Assembly (NCBI GenBank): GCA_964007475.1
Contig: OZ023273.1
Coordinates: 14,335,922-14,399,921 of the forward strand
Source: Hybos culiciformis
Taxonomy: Eukaryota > Arthropoda > Insecta > Diptera > Hybotidae
Reading direction: 5' to 3'
Length of the DNA stretch: 64,000 bases
Both the position numbers and the translations under genes were made by a program. This document shows, one piece after another, positions 53,301 through 64,000 of this stretch. Within the stretch, counting starts at the first letter, position 1; each line of letters starts with the position of its first letter. The notes below the pieces were generated by a model that did no database searches, was not told the DNA's origin, and worked only from the letters and a program-made list of their open reading frames with translations.

Positions 53301-55184
53301 TCAAAGAGCCATTGGATTTAATTCGGCTTAGTTTGGATGAAAAAATCTACGTCAAATTGAGGAATGAGAGAGAATTACGAGGACGACTTCATGTAATTTT
53401 TTCTTGATTAAATTGTTCCAAAATTAAATCGGTGTCAGATAGTTATTCTGCCATAACCACCAAATTGGATAAAATTCCCGAATTTAAATCTAACTCTTAC
53501 AACTCATTTCATAAGGCACTCTTACACTTTAGAGAAAACTAGCTAGCAGGAATTCTCCAGCTAGAAATTGAATCTACATGAAATATTTGTACCCCTTGAT
53601 AATGATTTGAATCTTTACGTACCCCTAAAAAAGAGTGCATACAGGTTATAACAAACGGAATAAAAAATTTTAACGCACGTTGTGATTAGATACGCCTCGC
53701 TTTGTTAGCACCAAAATTGATCCAGCATCATTGTTTCAAAATCACTGCGAGTTTTCATGTTATTTCTCAAGTCAATGGGTTCATCTTTTGCGTTATCATT
53801 ATCAGTGTCAACAATCTTGTCTAATGAAATTGTGAAGGCGTTTCTAATCCGATTATGGACATTAAAAGTTGGAGGAATGATACCATCAACATTTTTTTTG
53901 AAGACTTCGTTATGAGTTTTAATATACTTACTTAAAATATACACCATTATACGCAATTCACAAAATTTTGGAAAGAAAATTAGATTTTGAAATTATGTGT
54001 AAGCCGTAAAAAGGATATACATATATGATATATTTTTTTCAATACGAACAGTTCCACGTACCTCTCAGAATTGGTTAACGTACCCCCAAGGGGTCCATGG
54101 ACCCCAGGTTGGCAATCTCTGCTATAGAGTTTTGTTTTTCTCTAGCATATAGCTAGAGTATGAATCTATGTACACAGGGCTATGAGCCCTAGGTATGATT
54201 CCAGAGCGGCCTCGAATAAAATTATTTAGCAAATAAATGCGATTTGTATATTGCTCTTAACTTAAACGATTTTAAGACACTGCAGAATAATTTTTTGGTA
54301 ACGAAATCTTAATTGCTCATCCGAAATAGTGTAGTATTTTATTTTATAATTTCATGTTGCCGAAGCAAAATCAATGTGTTTTTATCAATATTTTAATTTA
54401 TCAATTATTTTTTAATTGAAGGCATTTGATCAACATTTGAATATGGTTCTGGGCGATGCCGAAGAAACTGTAACAACAGTTGAGATTGACGAAGAAACGT
54501 ATGAAGAAGTTTATAAAACAACTAAGCGCAATATACCAATGCTTTTTGTTAGAGGTGATGGTGTAATTTTGGTGTCACCACCCATGCGAATTGGTTAATA
54601 AAATTTAAGTTTTAATTAATATTTTAAGTTAATTAATAATGTAAATTTTCTTAAAAAAAAAATAATAAAAAATCTAAAACCAACATAAATTGTTTCTCAA
54701 TACATATTACAATTTTTATTTTTATTGTAAAAACAAAATAATTTCGCTTTTCCTTAACTTTAATGTTTCTATAAAAAAGATATGATTCTGATTATAATCA
54801 TTGTCCGTCCTTGAAGAGGGGAACACGTGCACATTGGGCCTTAGTTATTGGATTCTTAATTGATAAAAATGACAATGTAAGAATAGATTTTTTTTTTAAT
54901 ATAGATATACTAAGAGTATTATTTAAATATTTAAACTAAATTAGATATTATTTTCTTTCTAGTTTTTCACATTATCTCGTCATGGAAAATCTAAAAATAT
55001 TGCAGTTTGGTCATTGAAATCATTAAGTGCCAGTAATTCGAATTTAATTGAATTTTCTCATCCAAAAAATTATTCAAATATGGATTTTATAGTCCCTGAA
55101 GGTGGTCTTGGAGGTGAAGATGGTTTGCGAAATTACTCAATTATAATAACTGGGCTTAAAACAGATATAATTCAGATATTTTAA
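50347..55184 (+). CDS. Actin maturation protease (ACTMAP), complete, 4 exons
   Basis: Homologue of human ACTMAP (C19orf54 / UPF0692), the cysteine protease that removes the acetylated N-terminal residue from immature actin. Exons are 50347-50602, 51419-51680, 54780-54876 and 54963-55184, with matching phases, giving 278 residues (human about 350). Seen: an N-terminal [11 protein letters not shown] tract (in the family a proline tract recruits profilin-bound actin); the nucleophile motif DGPTCGL with Cys90, its codon group assembled across intron 1; LVPYDSDYNH across intron 2; and the histidine motif [10 protein letters not shown] with His191. The C-terminal part, [20 protein letters not shown] and onwards, fits the family. 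The splice from ...CTTGTTCC to A-TAT-GAT rejoins VPYDSD exactly as expected. The 3.1-kb second intron (51681-54779) contains the whole LSm3 gene. The ATG chosen is the first in frame and precedes the proline tract. Confidence 0.93.
50603..51418 (+). other. ACTMAP intron 1
   Basis: 816 bp from gtaagc to cattgtag. AT-rich; nothing else recognised. Confidence 0.9.
51681..53179 (+). other. ACTMAP intron 2, part upstream of LSm3
   Basis: About 1.5 kb of AT-rich sequence. The LSm3 promoter and 5' UTR must lie in it. No gene or clear mobile element is seen. Confidence 0.6.
53180..54598 (+). CDS. U6 snRNA-associated Sm-like protein LSm3, complete, 3 exons
   Basis: A subunit of the nuclear LSm2-8 ring, which binds the U-rich 3' end of U6 snRNA, and of the cytoplasmic LSm1-7 ring in mRNA decapping. 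Exons are 53180-53209, 53288-53392 and 54422-54598, phase-compatible, giving 103 residues (human 102). After a short variable N-terminus ([10 protein letters not shown]) come the conserved [20 protein letters not shown], the [16 protein letters not shown] core of Sm motif 1, [10 protein letters not shown], and Sm motif 2 [17 protein letters not shown]. The sequence is nearly identical to animal LSm3 over the fold, so the call is firm. The gene lies entirely within intron 2 of ACTMAP on the same strand, so it must have its own promoter and polyadenylation site or be released from a read-through transcript. An AATAAA overlaps the stop codon (54597-54602), and further candidates follow near 54650. 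Confidence 0.97.
53393..54421 (+). other. LSm3 intron 2
   Basis: 1029 bp from gtaatt to ttgaag. It is largely occupied by a decayed hAT element (53547-54121), which explains its size compared with the 78-bp first intron. Confidence 0.85.
53547..54121 (-). mobile_element. Decayed hAT transposon (ZBED5/SCAND3-like clade)
   Basis: The minus strand from 53956 to 53705 encodes a fragment ending ...[20 protein letters not shown] followed by DQFW. This matches the region before the C-terminal dimerisation block of SCAND3/ZBED5-type hAT transposases. Downstream, in another frame, [16 protein letters not shown] resembles their ALxxLLPFxTTYLCExxFS. The right end, read on the minus strand, is cagagattgccaacctgggg, a typical hAT terminus with gtccatggaccccttggggg following. 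A possible left end, caggaattctcc, starts at 53547. The 8-bp flanks ctagctag and ctatagag are only a partial match. It is frameshifted, internally deleted and inactive. Confidence 0.7.
54877..54962 (+). other. ACTMAP intron 3
   Basis: An 86-bp intron, gtaaga to ttctttctag, with a pyrimidine-rich 3' end. Confidence 0.9.
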
Positions 55185-55186
55185 AG

Positions 55187-55461
55187 AATAAACTTAATTT
55201 AATTAATTGAATTTTTTAGAAACAACGATATGTGAAAATATGAAAGTGATAATATTTTTTTTTTCTTTAATAAGATTTATTTTTTATTTCTCAAAAGAAT
55301 TTATATATTTATCTATTTTTATTAACGAATAAGTTTTAATTATTTAAATATTGATTATTAATTGAATCATATAATTTATTTATTTATTATTTTAAGGACG
55401 CCTAAATTTGTTAATGCCGTAAGCTAAGTAAGTGTTAAGTCGTGAAGCTTTTCACAATAAA
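55187..55461 (+). promoter_or_regulatory. ACTMAP polyadenylation signal candidates
   Basis: AATAAA occurs at 55187-55192, just after the stop, and at 55456-55461. The second is at a more usual distance. Confidence 0.4.
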
Positions 55462-56500
55462 AAGGGAATGCAATTCAGATATTATTATTACCGGAATAAA
55501 CAAGTTATCATTAATTGAAAAATATGAAATTGTTTAAGTTTCCCAGATTAAATTCAATATCTAAAGCTCAACAAAACAGCAAGTGATAACTCACGAAACT
55601 TGTTTGATTTATTCCTTTATTTTTATTGGTAAAGTATATTATTTTCATCTTTTTCGTCAAAATTGAAAATGCATTAAAAAATTTTATTGCAAACCAAAAA
55701 AAAAGAGCAACGACTCTAAAATTTTTTTAATCCTTGTTGAAAAAGATTTGAATACTATAAGAGATAAATAATAGAGGAAAAAAAATAAAAAAAAAATTTC
55801 GTGCTTTTTTCTTTTTAAAAGTTTGAAAGATTGTTCCACAAATAACATTTCAGAAATTCAGGATATGATACTCAGAGTTTAGAAGTACAGATAAGTGTTA
55901 AAAGCAGCTATATGTATTTAATTTTTGTTTATAACTGGCATGTGTGTTTTTTTTATTTGTAACTAAAAATCATAATTCATAATGCTTTCGAGTTTAGAAC
56001 ATATGAAAACTTTAATATTATTTAAATAGAAAAATATTTATAATAATAATGATGTAGAATTATTATATTTTTAATAAAATTCAAAAATTTACTCGGATAA
56101 AAACACGTTTTTAATTACTAATCTGCTTCTTTCCAGACCAGTGAAAGAGGAAGTGTCTGAAAAAACTACAAGAGGTCATTAATAAAATCAATTATTCTTA
56201 TTATAATTTATTTAGTTATTTCTTTAATATTATATATACTAAGATGTTTATTTTTTACTTTGTATTTTTATGGTTAATATAAAAGTTTCTTAAAACTACG
56301 TGAAAAATAAAAAAGAAGTTGAAATTTAGGATACATATAAAAGTAAAGAAAACCGTGAAAAAATGAACAAGAAATGAAAAGAAAACTAAAATGAAGAATT
56401 GAAAATGAGAGAAACAGTCTGATATAATATATTTTAAAAATTATAAGTTATTATGAATAATATTTAAAGTTAAATGAGCAGTTACTTTTTTTTTCTAAAT
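55462..56500. other. Intergenic, no gene seen
   Basis: AT-rich sequence downstream of ACTMAP with no recognised feature. Confidence 0.6.
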
Positions 56501-57125
56501 TGCATTAAATTATGACTTGCTTTAATGGAACTTGATAACGAGTTCCACAAAATTATGATGTTCAAAAAGAAAAATCAGCGACTAAATTCATACTGAAAAA
56601 CTGGATGTATAATATCCAGACTCCTACTATTCTGCATTAATTACAATTTAGAATAAAGATAAATAGGTTCCTTGTTTGAGATAATTTTTTATAAAAAAAT
56701 TCCAACGTCTTATACTGAAAAAATAGCCAAATAACAACCGAGTAGGTACATCAGTCGAACATCTTGAGATGTGATCAAATTTTCGTAATTGTAAATTTCT
56801 AAAATTTGCTGGAATAAATTACGTCTCCGTCACCGGACTTAACAAGGTGGAATTTAGTTTTTTCTGGCAAACAAATCGTATATTTCCATAAGAATCTTAG
56901 GCTGCAATTTATTCGGCTTGTGATATAAATGATATGATAGAACCAATTGAGTCGACTATAAAACATTACACCCAAATATTTAATTTTTTCAACAAATGGA
57001 TAATTTACATATTTCAAGATTTGGAAATTCCGATAAGAGACCAACTTAAGACATCATCAAGCAACGGAACTTACCCGGGTTTAATTTGAGCTTATTTTTA
57101 ATCGTTTATTTGTGCTCCACAAACT
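56500..57125 (-). pseudogene. Non-LTR retrotransposon reverse transcriptase fragment
   Basis: The minus-strand frame 57044-56799 reads VEKIKYLGVMFYSRLNW, then SRINCSLRFLWKYTICLPEK, followed by TKFHLVK and a degenerate GDVIYSS. This matches the C-terminal part of jockey/R1-like reverse transcriptases: VxYLGVxxDxxLxWxxHI, then LPxxxKxxLVxxxxxPxxDYxDVxY. Upstream, across stops, NKRLKISSN resembles the W-xxN-L-LNxxKTK block. Downstream, LRKFDHIS and a later WNSL-like patch fit the end of the ORF2 region. It has several stops and frameshifts and is a fossil. The exact clade is not assigned. Confidence 0.7.
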
Positions 57126-60100
57126 TATCAGAATCACATTTATAACTTTTATACCCATCTATTAATGAAGATTTTTATTTGATAACATCCAATATATAAA
57201 TAAAAACACATTTTTATTAATTTATCTTTGTAGTTTATTTTATACTAATAAGTATTATATTTATTTCATTGTATGTAATTTTTATATTATTGGTATAATT
57301 TAATTTACTACTTTATTTTCCTTCAGTTAACAACTTTTTTTTTTCTCGAATAAAATCACAGCAAAACATTTAATACATTCAAACTATTTTTTTATCATAA
57401 TGGCTAAAAAATATATTGTAGGCCTGACAAATAAAATATTTCCAGTATTCAAATTTTTTGATCGTTGAAGCATATAATCAACGAATATTCATAAAGTTAT
57501 TCTATCTTTGATATAATACATTCATTCATCGAATAAATATTCGAATGATGTCAATATGAATTTACACTTCTTATATTGTACAAAATATGATATAAGCAAT
57601 AAGCTATTATTATAGTCAAAATCCCTTTGATGCAAAAACCGTTTTCCTATAATCGAACATGATATTTATGCCAATAAAATTTATAATTAATAAACATCGT
57701 AATATTTCACAATACTATTGCAAAAAAATTCAATTCCGTAACTTTACCAATTGTGTATATCACAAGGTCAGATTTCCTTTAACTGGTATTGCCTACATTT
57801 TTAATTTTTTTTTTACTTTTTTAGCCATTCTAATTAATATTATAAAGAAATTTTAGAAAATAAATTATATATTGAGCGTTATTTGAACATAATCGTCGTC
57901 GAGGTGCATATAAATTTTATAAAATGTAAGTTTGAATAATAATAATTTTTATGCCCGAATTTTTTTTTAACTTAACTTTCCTCAAAAGACAGACGATTTT
58001 GTTGTGAATTTAAAAATCAATCTTATTAAGTATTTTTTTTTTTTTTAATTATTCACATTATTTTTATGGGTTCAGGATAAAACAGATCATTATAAAATTG
58101 CTTTCATTTAAATTTTGATCTAAGCTTAATTTATTTTTCAATACGATATAGTGATATGCTTTAACAGAGATTCATTTATAATTTTTGTTTTGTAATCTCA
58201 TACATAAATTTTTAGTATTATTTTTATAAATTAATTTTTATTAAAATTAATTTTTTTATATCTTCTCCTACTTTTTTATTTCTTGAAATTTATTGCTTGT
58301 ACGATAACTAGCATGAACCTCAAATTTCTTCCCAGTTATTGATATATCTAATCAACATAACATAACAAAATGTACATTATGAGAAAAAACAAAATTGAAT
58401 AATACTAATTTCGGATTGTATTCAAAAATAGCTTTAGAAGCATTAAGGATTTTCTACATTTTGAAAATATTAATCTTGCATAAATAGTACAGAACTAGGA
58501 CCACTAAAAGAAAACAAATTAGTCTTAAATATTTCGGTCAAAGTCATGAAATGTTGCAACATTTTTTTTTTTTAGAAACTAGAGGAAAAGGGTTCATGCC
58601 GCAAACTTCTACTCACTAATAGAAGAAGAAAAATATATTCCAAAACCGAAATGACTATTGATTACAATTAAATTATCCTTTTCATAATTGATTTCATCGA
58701 TAAAATAAAATAATATAATCACCTTTTTTGTATTCCCATAATATTTGTATAATAAAGGAAGAAATTTAAAAAAATTAAACAGTTTACATACATATAATGA
58801 AACCCAAAATTCTGGGATTGGGTAATAAATCATGCATTTACATTTATTTTTAATTTGTTTATTGTTTATTTGTCTTCCTTTGGTGTATTATTGTGTTTCT
58901 CCTTTAAAATATAATAAAGGATATGAATTAACAAATTTTAATACTTAAACTATTTATTCTATCATTCATTATTATTTATTCTTTAAAATTGCAGTAACCG
59001 AAATTGTTGAAAATCAGCTTTTATTTTAGTTTTTAAAATAAAGTTATTTTGTATAATCAAAATAAATTGAGAGAACCAGAAAGAAATATATATGACGCGA
59101 TGATATGATGTTCAGTTTTATCAAAAAATAATCTTTAAAAACTGAATTATTAATTTTATAACTTTCTTTAATTTAGAATTACAAAACCATCTATTTTAGA
59201 AAATACAATTAAAACTTTTTAAACATTATATGAACATTTTTTAGTGAAATTTATTAAGCGTCATATCAAATGTAAAAAAAAAAGAAGAATTAATGTGACG
59301 AAAGCTATAACAAGAGTAATAATAACTCACCCTAAAAAGGTGAGCAACAAACTCTATTTATCAAAAATTATGTTTTGATTTAACTTTAAAAGAAATCGGT
59401 TGAACCAAATAAATATTCCACGTAATCATAATTAAAAAAAAAAATTAAAACAAACATCTAAGATCTACAAAACATTCACATGAATATAAGGGTAACTGAA
59501 GTAATGATACACATGATCAACTCAACACATATGCACAAGAATCTTACCGTATTTTTTTCGTTATTATTAGTATTACAGAGACAAAATGAAGAACCCTGAT
59601 AAATTTCAATCTTTTAAATTTAAAAATTAATTTCATAAAATAGGAATCGAAGCGAAACATGTTACCGCTAATCAGTTTTGAATAAAACAAATAAATAAAT
59701 TGAAAAGTATTCAAATTTTTGTCACCATCAAATCAAATCAAAATCTTAAAATTTCCACCAACTGAATGTTACAGCTGATGAAAAAAATGTTATTCAAATT
59801 CGTTTCTAATTTTAATCTTTTTTATTATTTTAATAAATAATTTAGTAAACTTTAATATAATTTTTAAATCACATGAAATATTTATTTTATTTTTTTAAAA
59901 AACTAATAAGTAAGTTAAAAATCTTATATCTAAAATAAAAATAAAATATAAAAAAAACAATAAAAATAATAATTAAATATTTACAAAACAAGCATGTGAT
60001 AATCATTTCAAGTAATGTTTACTTATAAATTTATCAAGATAGTAATATTACTTAAAAGGATCCCTTGAAAAAAATTTTCATAAAAAATATTTTTTTAAAT

Positions 60101-60350
60101 AAAAAAAAATTCCATTAATTTAATAATTATATTTTTAATATCTTATAATGGTTTTTAACTCTTAATTATTTTTTCATAAATTTTTAATATTAGAAAAGTT
60201 TATTTTAAATAATTTTCACAACATTTTGATTAACATTTTTATTGAATTTAATTTTACTTATTTATTTTTTTAAATTTTATGATATTTTGTTTATATTTGC
60301 TTTAAAATATTTTTAACAAAAGTTTTTTTTTATGATATACATATATTTGA
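57126..60350. other. Intergenic region between convergent ACTMAP and PACS
   Basis: AT-rich, with no supported gene. Short open frames at 57659-57856 and 58609-58833 are not recognised. TTTATT, the complement of AATAAA, at 60261-60266 and 60238-60243 could serve as the PACS polyadenylation signal, 85-110 bp beyond its stop. Confidence 0.5.
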
Positions 60351-62511
60351 CTAGGTTAAATCAGAACACTGAACTTGGGCACCAATTAGGGCTACAGGAA
60401 AATGTTTAATATGCGTTTGCCATTGAGATGATAATTGAAAAAATTTGACACCAGTCCATTCAGTTCCGTCAATATACACTAAAAATTAAAAAAATATTTT
60501 TGAATTACTAATTATTTATTAATTATTTGAGCAGAATTCGATGTTAAATATAAATTATTTAAAACTATTAAGTTTGAATAAAAAAGGAATATGAACTTAC
60601 CTCTCAAGGGAATAGGATGTGATTGCTTTGGTGAGCAAATCAATCGCGCTACACCTTCAATACATTGCTCTCTTTCTTGATCACGATCTTTTTCTTTTTT
60701 CTTTCCCAGTCTCATAACTAAAATAAAACAAAATATTGTAATTTTGATCTTCTTTCAAAAACTTGAGATACTATTATCAAAAAAAAAACATAAAATTACT
60801 ATTGTATTACTTTTTTGTTTTTTCTCCTTTGTGGCAAATGTAACAGTTAAACCATGTGAAACTTCACCTATTTGAGGATTCGATGGTAATCGTAATACGT
60901 GTAAGTTACGAAATTGACTTTTAATGCTGTTTTTGCCACCTTGATCACCACCTTTGGCTGTTTGCTTCTCTTTTATATCAGTTGGACGAACAATTGGCCA
61001 ATAATCAATTTGCAAATCGACAGATTCTTGCTGTTGACTACTTCCGGTTACACCAGCGGTTAGCTGTTGCATAAATGTTTGTTGATGACCTTGATGTTGC
61101 TGTATTGATGGTGTCATTGGAGCTGTAGGTGGAGAATTTCTGCCACTCAAAGGTGGTGAATTTGATGGCACACCTGAAGTACTGGATACACTTGGCTGAC
61201 CTATTGATCCAAGTGAGCTTGGCTGTTGAGATTGGTGTGGTTGTTGCGACGAAGTTAATTGCATTGAACTTTCTTCTAAATCTAATGATAAGTTAGGACC
61301 ATCTAGGAAACCGATTCTTACATCCTGTTGAGTTAAATTTTAAATTATGAGTTGATATTTTATGCAAATAAAGAAAGTAATATGTAATCCAACCTCAAAT
61401 ATAGGGAACAAATAATTATTGATCTTAACTTACGCTAACAAAAGGAACAAATATTTGACAGGAATCTTCATCTTTATAATTAACCATTGCTTCAGCGATT
61501 GGTATTTGGGTGCAAGGTCCAGCAGTATGTAAATAACGTTGGATCCTTTGTGTCAATTCAATAATATCACTTTTACTGACTAGATTAATTGATGAATCTT
61601 GTTGGTTAGCTGCGGCAGCTCTTTCGCATAATTGATGCCAATTTTCATTGCCAAATAATTGACAATACGATTGATCAATATAACTTAAATGCCTGGAAAT
61701 CGAACTGGACACTACAAAATAAAAAATTCACGTAAAGCCAGACAATTTTTTACTGTTGATCAAAATATTACCAATAGGGACTATAAAAAATCGCAAATGA
61801 TGAACCCAATCTGGAGGTCTAACACCCATTAATTCAACATAATGTCTAAGAGCAGCTCCTTGCAACCAATCTCCTCCTAATAAAAGAATTTTAATGGTTG
61901 TTGGTGGCTTAGCATTTGAATTACAGCTTAAAAGTACAAAAAATCAATTAAAAATAATTTATGTTTCTCGTAAAAATAATATACTCACTATTTTTGAATT
62001 TTTGCCATCAGTGCTTGTAATACAGCTTTAACTTCTGCCGTATTTTGCGGTACAAATGCCGGTCGAAATGTTTGTGTAAATAAAGAGTTTAACCTGCTCA
62101 ACAATGGACTAATGCATGCTTCTGGTGGACTTATTATTGTCACTATGTCTGGTAATAACGATTCATCTAAAGGAAATACTTTACTTAATTGATCTAACAA
62201 TAATTTTCGTGGCTCAACATTTGTTGGAGATAAACATGTCTCTAATACTGATTTTGGTTCAGCTGATAAACTTAAAGATTGCTTCTTTTTGCCACTAATT
62301 AATGATGCTGATATAATACTGCCACTAGGCGTATTACTTGATGTACGGAATAATCTACTACGTTGCTTATCTGCTGACTGAACTGGTGTTGTTATTAATA
62401 AGTCTTTTTCGCGTGGAGGACTACCTGCATTTAAGGGAGGATCTGAACTTTGTCCTTCAGGATCAGTGTTATTCGCAGTACCGCCTTCATTTCCAGAACT
62501 GTCATTACGAT
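60351..62511 (-). CDS. PACS (phosphofurin acidic cluster sorting protein), 3' six exons
   Basis: A cytosolic adaptor that links acidic-cluster cargo such as furin to AP-1/COPI for TGN and endosome-ER trafficking. Exons, in transcript order: 62511-61989, 61926-61772, 61711-61434, 61324-60811, 60717-60601 and 60478-60351 (stop TAG at 60351-60353). All have GT-AG junctions and consistent phases, giving about 570 residues. Seen: [15 protein letters not shown]-type linker ...[50 protein letters not shown]; LPIAEAMxxYK-like [29 protein letters not shown]; a Ser/Gln/Pro-rich insert; [28 protein letters not shown]; and the C-terminal [20 protein letters not shown]. These follow the order of human PACS-1/2. 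The first visible exon begins with two bases of a split codon, so the N-terminal furin-binding region and earlier exons lie to the right of the window. Minor doubt: whether further exons lie within 62512-64000; none was seen. Confidence 0.94.
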
Positions 62512-63017
62512 CTGAAAGAATATTAAAAATTTTTCTTAATAATTTTAATGAAACTCTAGCATACATTTTTGACATATAAACAGATTTATTTGTAAATTTT
62601 CGGATCATCAATACAGGTGGTAATTGCGGGAGAAAATTAAAAAAATTCTGAAAAATTTGAGCTCTAAGTTGAAATAAAGTTTATTTAAATAAAATTAGGC
62701 TTCATTTTTTTTATCAGTAGAGAGGATAGAGTGCCGATTATGCTGAGATAGATAGAAATAAAAACTTAAATGTATTATTATTATGAAGATAGAACTCAAG
62801 GAAAAGTAAAATAATATTGAAAAGATTTTCACAATTTTCGTTCGCATTAGTGATTAAAAATATAACTACTATCAATATAAATTTTTTTTTGTTTTATATG
62901 AAGACGTTGAGATTAATTTAAATTTCACTCTTTTTGAAAATATTTGTTTAAACTTAAAATAATTTTATATAATAATATATAAAATGGAAAGTTCATAGGC
63001 TCTAGTCATATATATAT
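62512..63017 (-). other. PACS intron or upstream sequence
   Basis: A good acceptor (attctttcag, read on the minus strand) precedes the first visible exon at 62512-62521. The reading frame stays open for 100 bases into this sequence and has in-frame ATGs up to 62611. That could provide an alternative internal start but is more likely chance. Otherwise AT-rich with nothing recognised. Confidence 0.5.
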
Positions 63018-63396
63018 CGTCGGTCGGCGACGCAAACCTCGTAAGTCTTATTTTTTACAAAACATGTTTTTTTACATTTTCCTATCCTTTTTGTTGATCT
63101 GCGTCGATTTACATTCATAAAAACTCTAAATATTTTTTACGCACTTCTTTTGTCGATAAAAAAAACTCGAAAATTTAGGTGGGGAGCTTTTCTGGCCAAG
63201 CCTTGTACTTTTTTGAAACTTGGATAATGTAGTAATCTTCGTAAGAAGCTACAGATTTTATTCAATTCATATCGCTTCGAAATTGGCCAATCTTAAGCAA
63301 TTTTGTGATAATTATAATAATAAGAATACCTACAGTTTTTTGTGTCTCGTGTAAAATTTTCAAAAACATACTTACGATGTTTGCGTCGCCGACCGA

Positions 63397-63398
<2 letters not shown>
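63018..63398. mobile_element. 381-bp MITE with 29-bp inverted repeats
   Basis: The left end reads cgtcggtcggcgacgcaaac followed by ctcgtaagt. The reverse complement of the right end reads cgtcggtcggcgacgcaaac followed by atcgtaagt, so only one position differs in 29 bp. Outside, both ends border (AT)n sequence (63009-63017 and 63399-63434), so a TA or longer AT target duplication cannot be told apart from the microsatellite. No coding capacity. The nearly identical ends suggest recent insertion, probably in an intron of PACS. Confidence 0.88.

Positions 63399-63434
<36 letters not shown>
63399..63434. repeat. (AT)n microsatellite
   Basis: An uninterrupted AT dinucleotide run abutting the right inverted repeat of the MITE, followed by attatattatatt. 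Confidence 0.95.
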
Positions 63435-63437
<3 letters not shown>

Positions 63438-64000
63438 TATATTCTGAAAACAATTAACATTTTAGCGGGAAATAAATTACTTGACCGAATTCATCCCTCT
63501 GGCTATTTTTATATTGACAACTCTATTGCCTAATTGGTTTACAATGTAGAATACTTATTTTACTTTTCCTTTCTGTCTAATATCATTGCTTCATTATCTT
63601 AAAATTTTTTGTTCTGATTTGATATAAATTATACTGAACAATTAACTAGTTAGATAATGTAATACAGTCATAAAAATACTTCATAAAAAATATTATTGTA
63701 AGTATTTCTTCAAAGTTCTAAACAAAGTCATAATGTTGGCAAAGTTAATTTTCAAAAATACCCTAAATATTTTTCTCAATGACAAGAGTGCTGCTCGAGC
63801 TCTAGCATATTTTATTAACATGCCTATACTTTTAAATGATAATTTAAAAACTAATCTCAATTTAAGCAAAAAGCACTATTTTAAAATATATGTATAATAA
63901 CGCTTAATAGAAATAAACAAATATATTTATGACAGAGGTACTAACAATTAGATAAAATAACTGAACGGATGGGCAAATGCGTTATTTAATACACGTTTTG
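63435..64000. other. No gene seen
   Basis: Probably PACS intron. A 54-codon frame at 63733-63897 (+) begins MLAKLIFKNTLNIFLNDKSA but is unrecognised and not supported. Confidence 0.5.

Noticed and set aside
53535..54129. ctttagag / ctatagag as an 8-bp hAT target duplication
   Set aside because: The 7/8 match is tempting, but the left end that would follow ctttagag (aaaactagctag) does not match the right terminus. A start at 53547 gives a better terminus with a weaker duplication.
62512..62611. In-frame ATG extension of the first visible PACS exon
   Set aside because: A strong acceptor at 62512-62513 and the split codon phase fit splicing better than an internal start.
63733..63897. 54-codon ATG frame at the right edge (+)
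   Set aside because: Unrecognised, short, and antisense to the PACS intron.
1..64000. tRNA, rRNA, CRISPR array or bacterial-type operon
   Set aside because: No B-box-like ggttcgaatcc with cloverleaf potential, no direct-repeat array with unique spacers, and clear spliceosomal introns.

Overview
This window looks like nuclear DNA from an insect. It is very AT-rich, with long A and T runs and TA/TTA microsatellites. The genes carry GT-AG introns, and the four genes I can read (a clan-3 CYP6-like cytochrome P450, an actin maturation protease, LSm3 and PACS) are all of insect/animal type. I cannot place the order. There is no operon structure, and I see no tRNA, rRNA or CRISPR array. A 200-base run of N (27418-27617) is an assembly gap.

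Layout. Positions 1 to about 46.2 kb hold no gene that I can support. This stretch is intergenic or very long-intron sequence containing transposon debris and satellites: a hAT-like terminal fragment (15.8 kb); a decayed P-element transposase with an adjacent 380-bp inverted-repeat element (17.8-18.9 kb); palindromic fold-back elements (22.6-23.2 kb); a probable 3.2-kb inverted-repeat insertion running up to the gap (24.17-27.41 kb), which contains a Tigger/pogo-like MITE and a 103-bp minisatellite; a 41-bp satellite (42.65-43.26 kb); and a second short inverted-repeat element whose ends resemble those of the first (43.46-43.85 kb).

From 46.2 kb the window is genic. A complete four-exon CYP6-like P450 (46263-49007, +) is followed by a complete four-exon ACTMAP actin maturation protease (50347-55184, +). 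Its second intron contains the complete three-exon LSm3 gene on the same strand (53180-54598), and LSm3's own second intron carries a hAT remnant. After a convergent intergenic region with a non-LTR reverse transcriptase fossil (about 56.5-57.1 kb) comes the 3' half of PACS on the minus strand (60351-62511). A 381-bp MITE at 63018-63398 lies upstream of its first visible exon, probably in an intron.

The four genes do not form a pathway: the P450 suggests xenobiotic or endogenous lipophile oxidation at the ER, ACTMAP processes actin N-termini, LSm3 is part of the U6 snRNP / mRNA decay ring, and PACS sorts membrane cargo. The points most worth a second look are the same-strand nesting of LSm3 inside ACTMAP, the duplicated splice-donor segment in the P450, the two related P-like short elements, and the 42-bp flank that recurs after the gap, which suggests a polymorphic insertion or an unresolved haplotype junction. 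I found no convincing novel multi-gene system.
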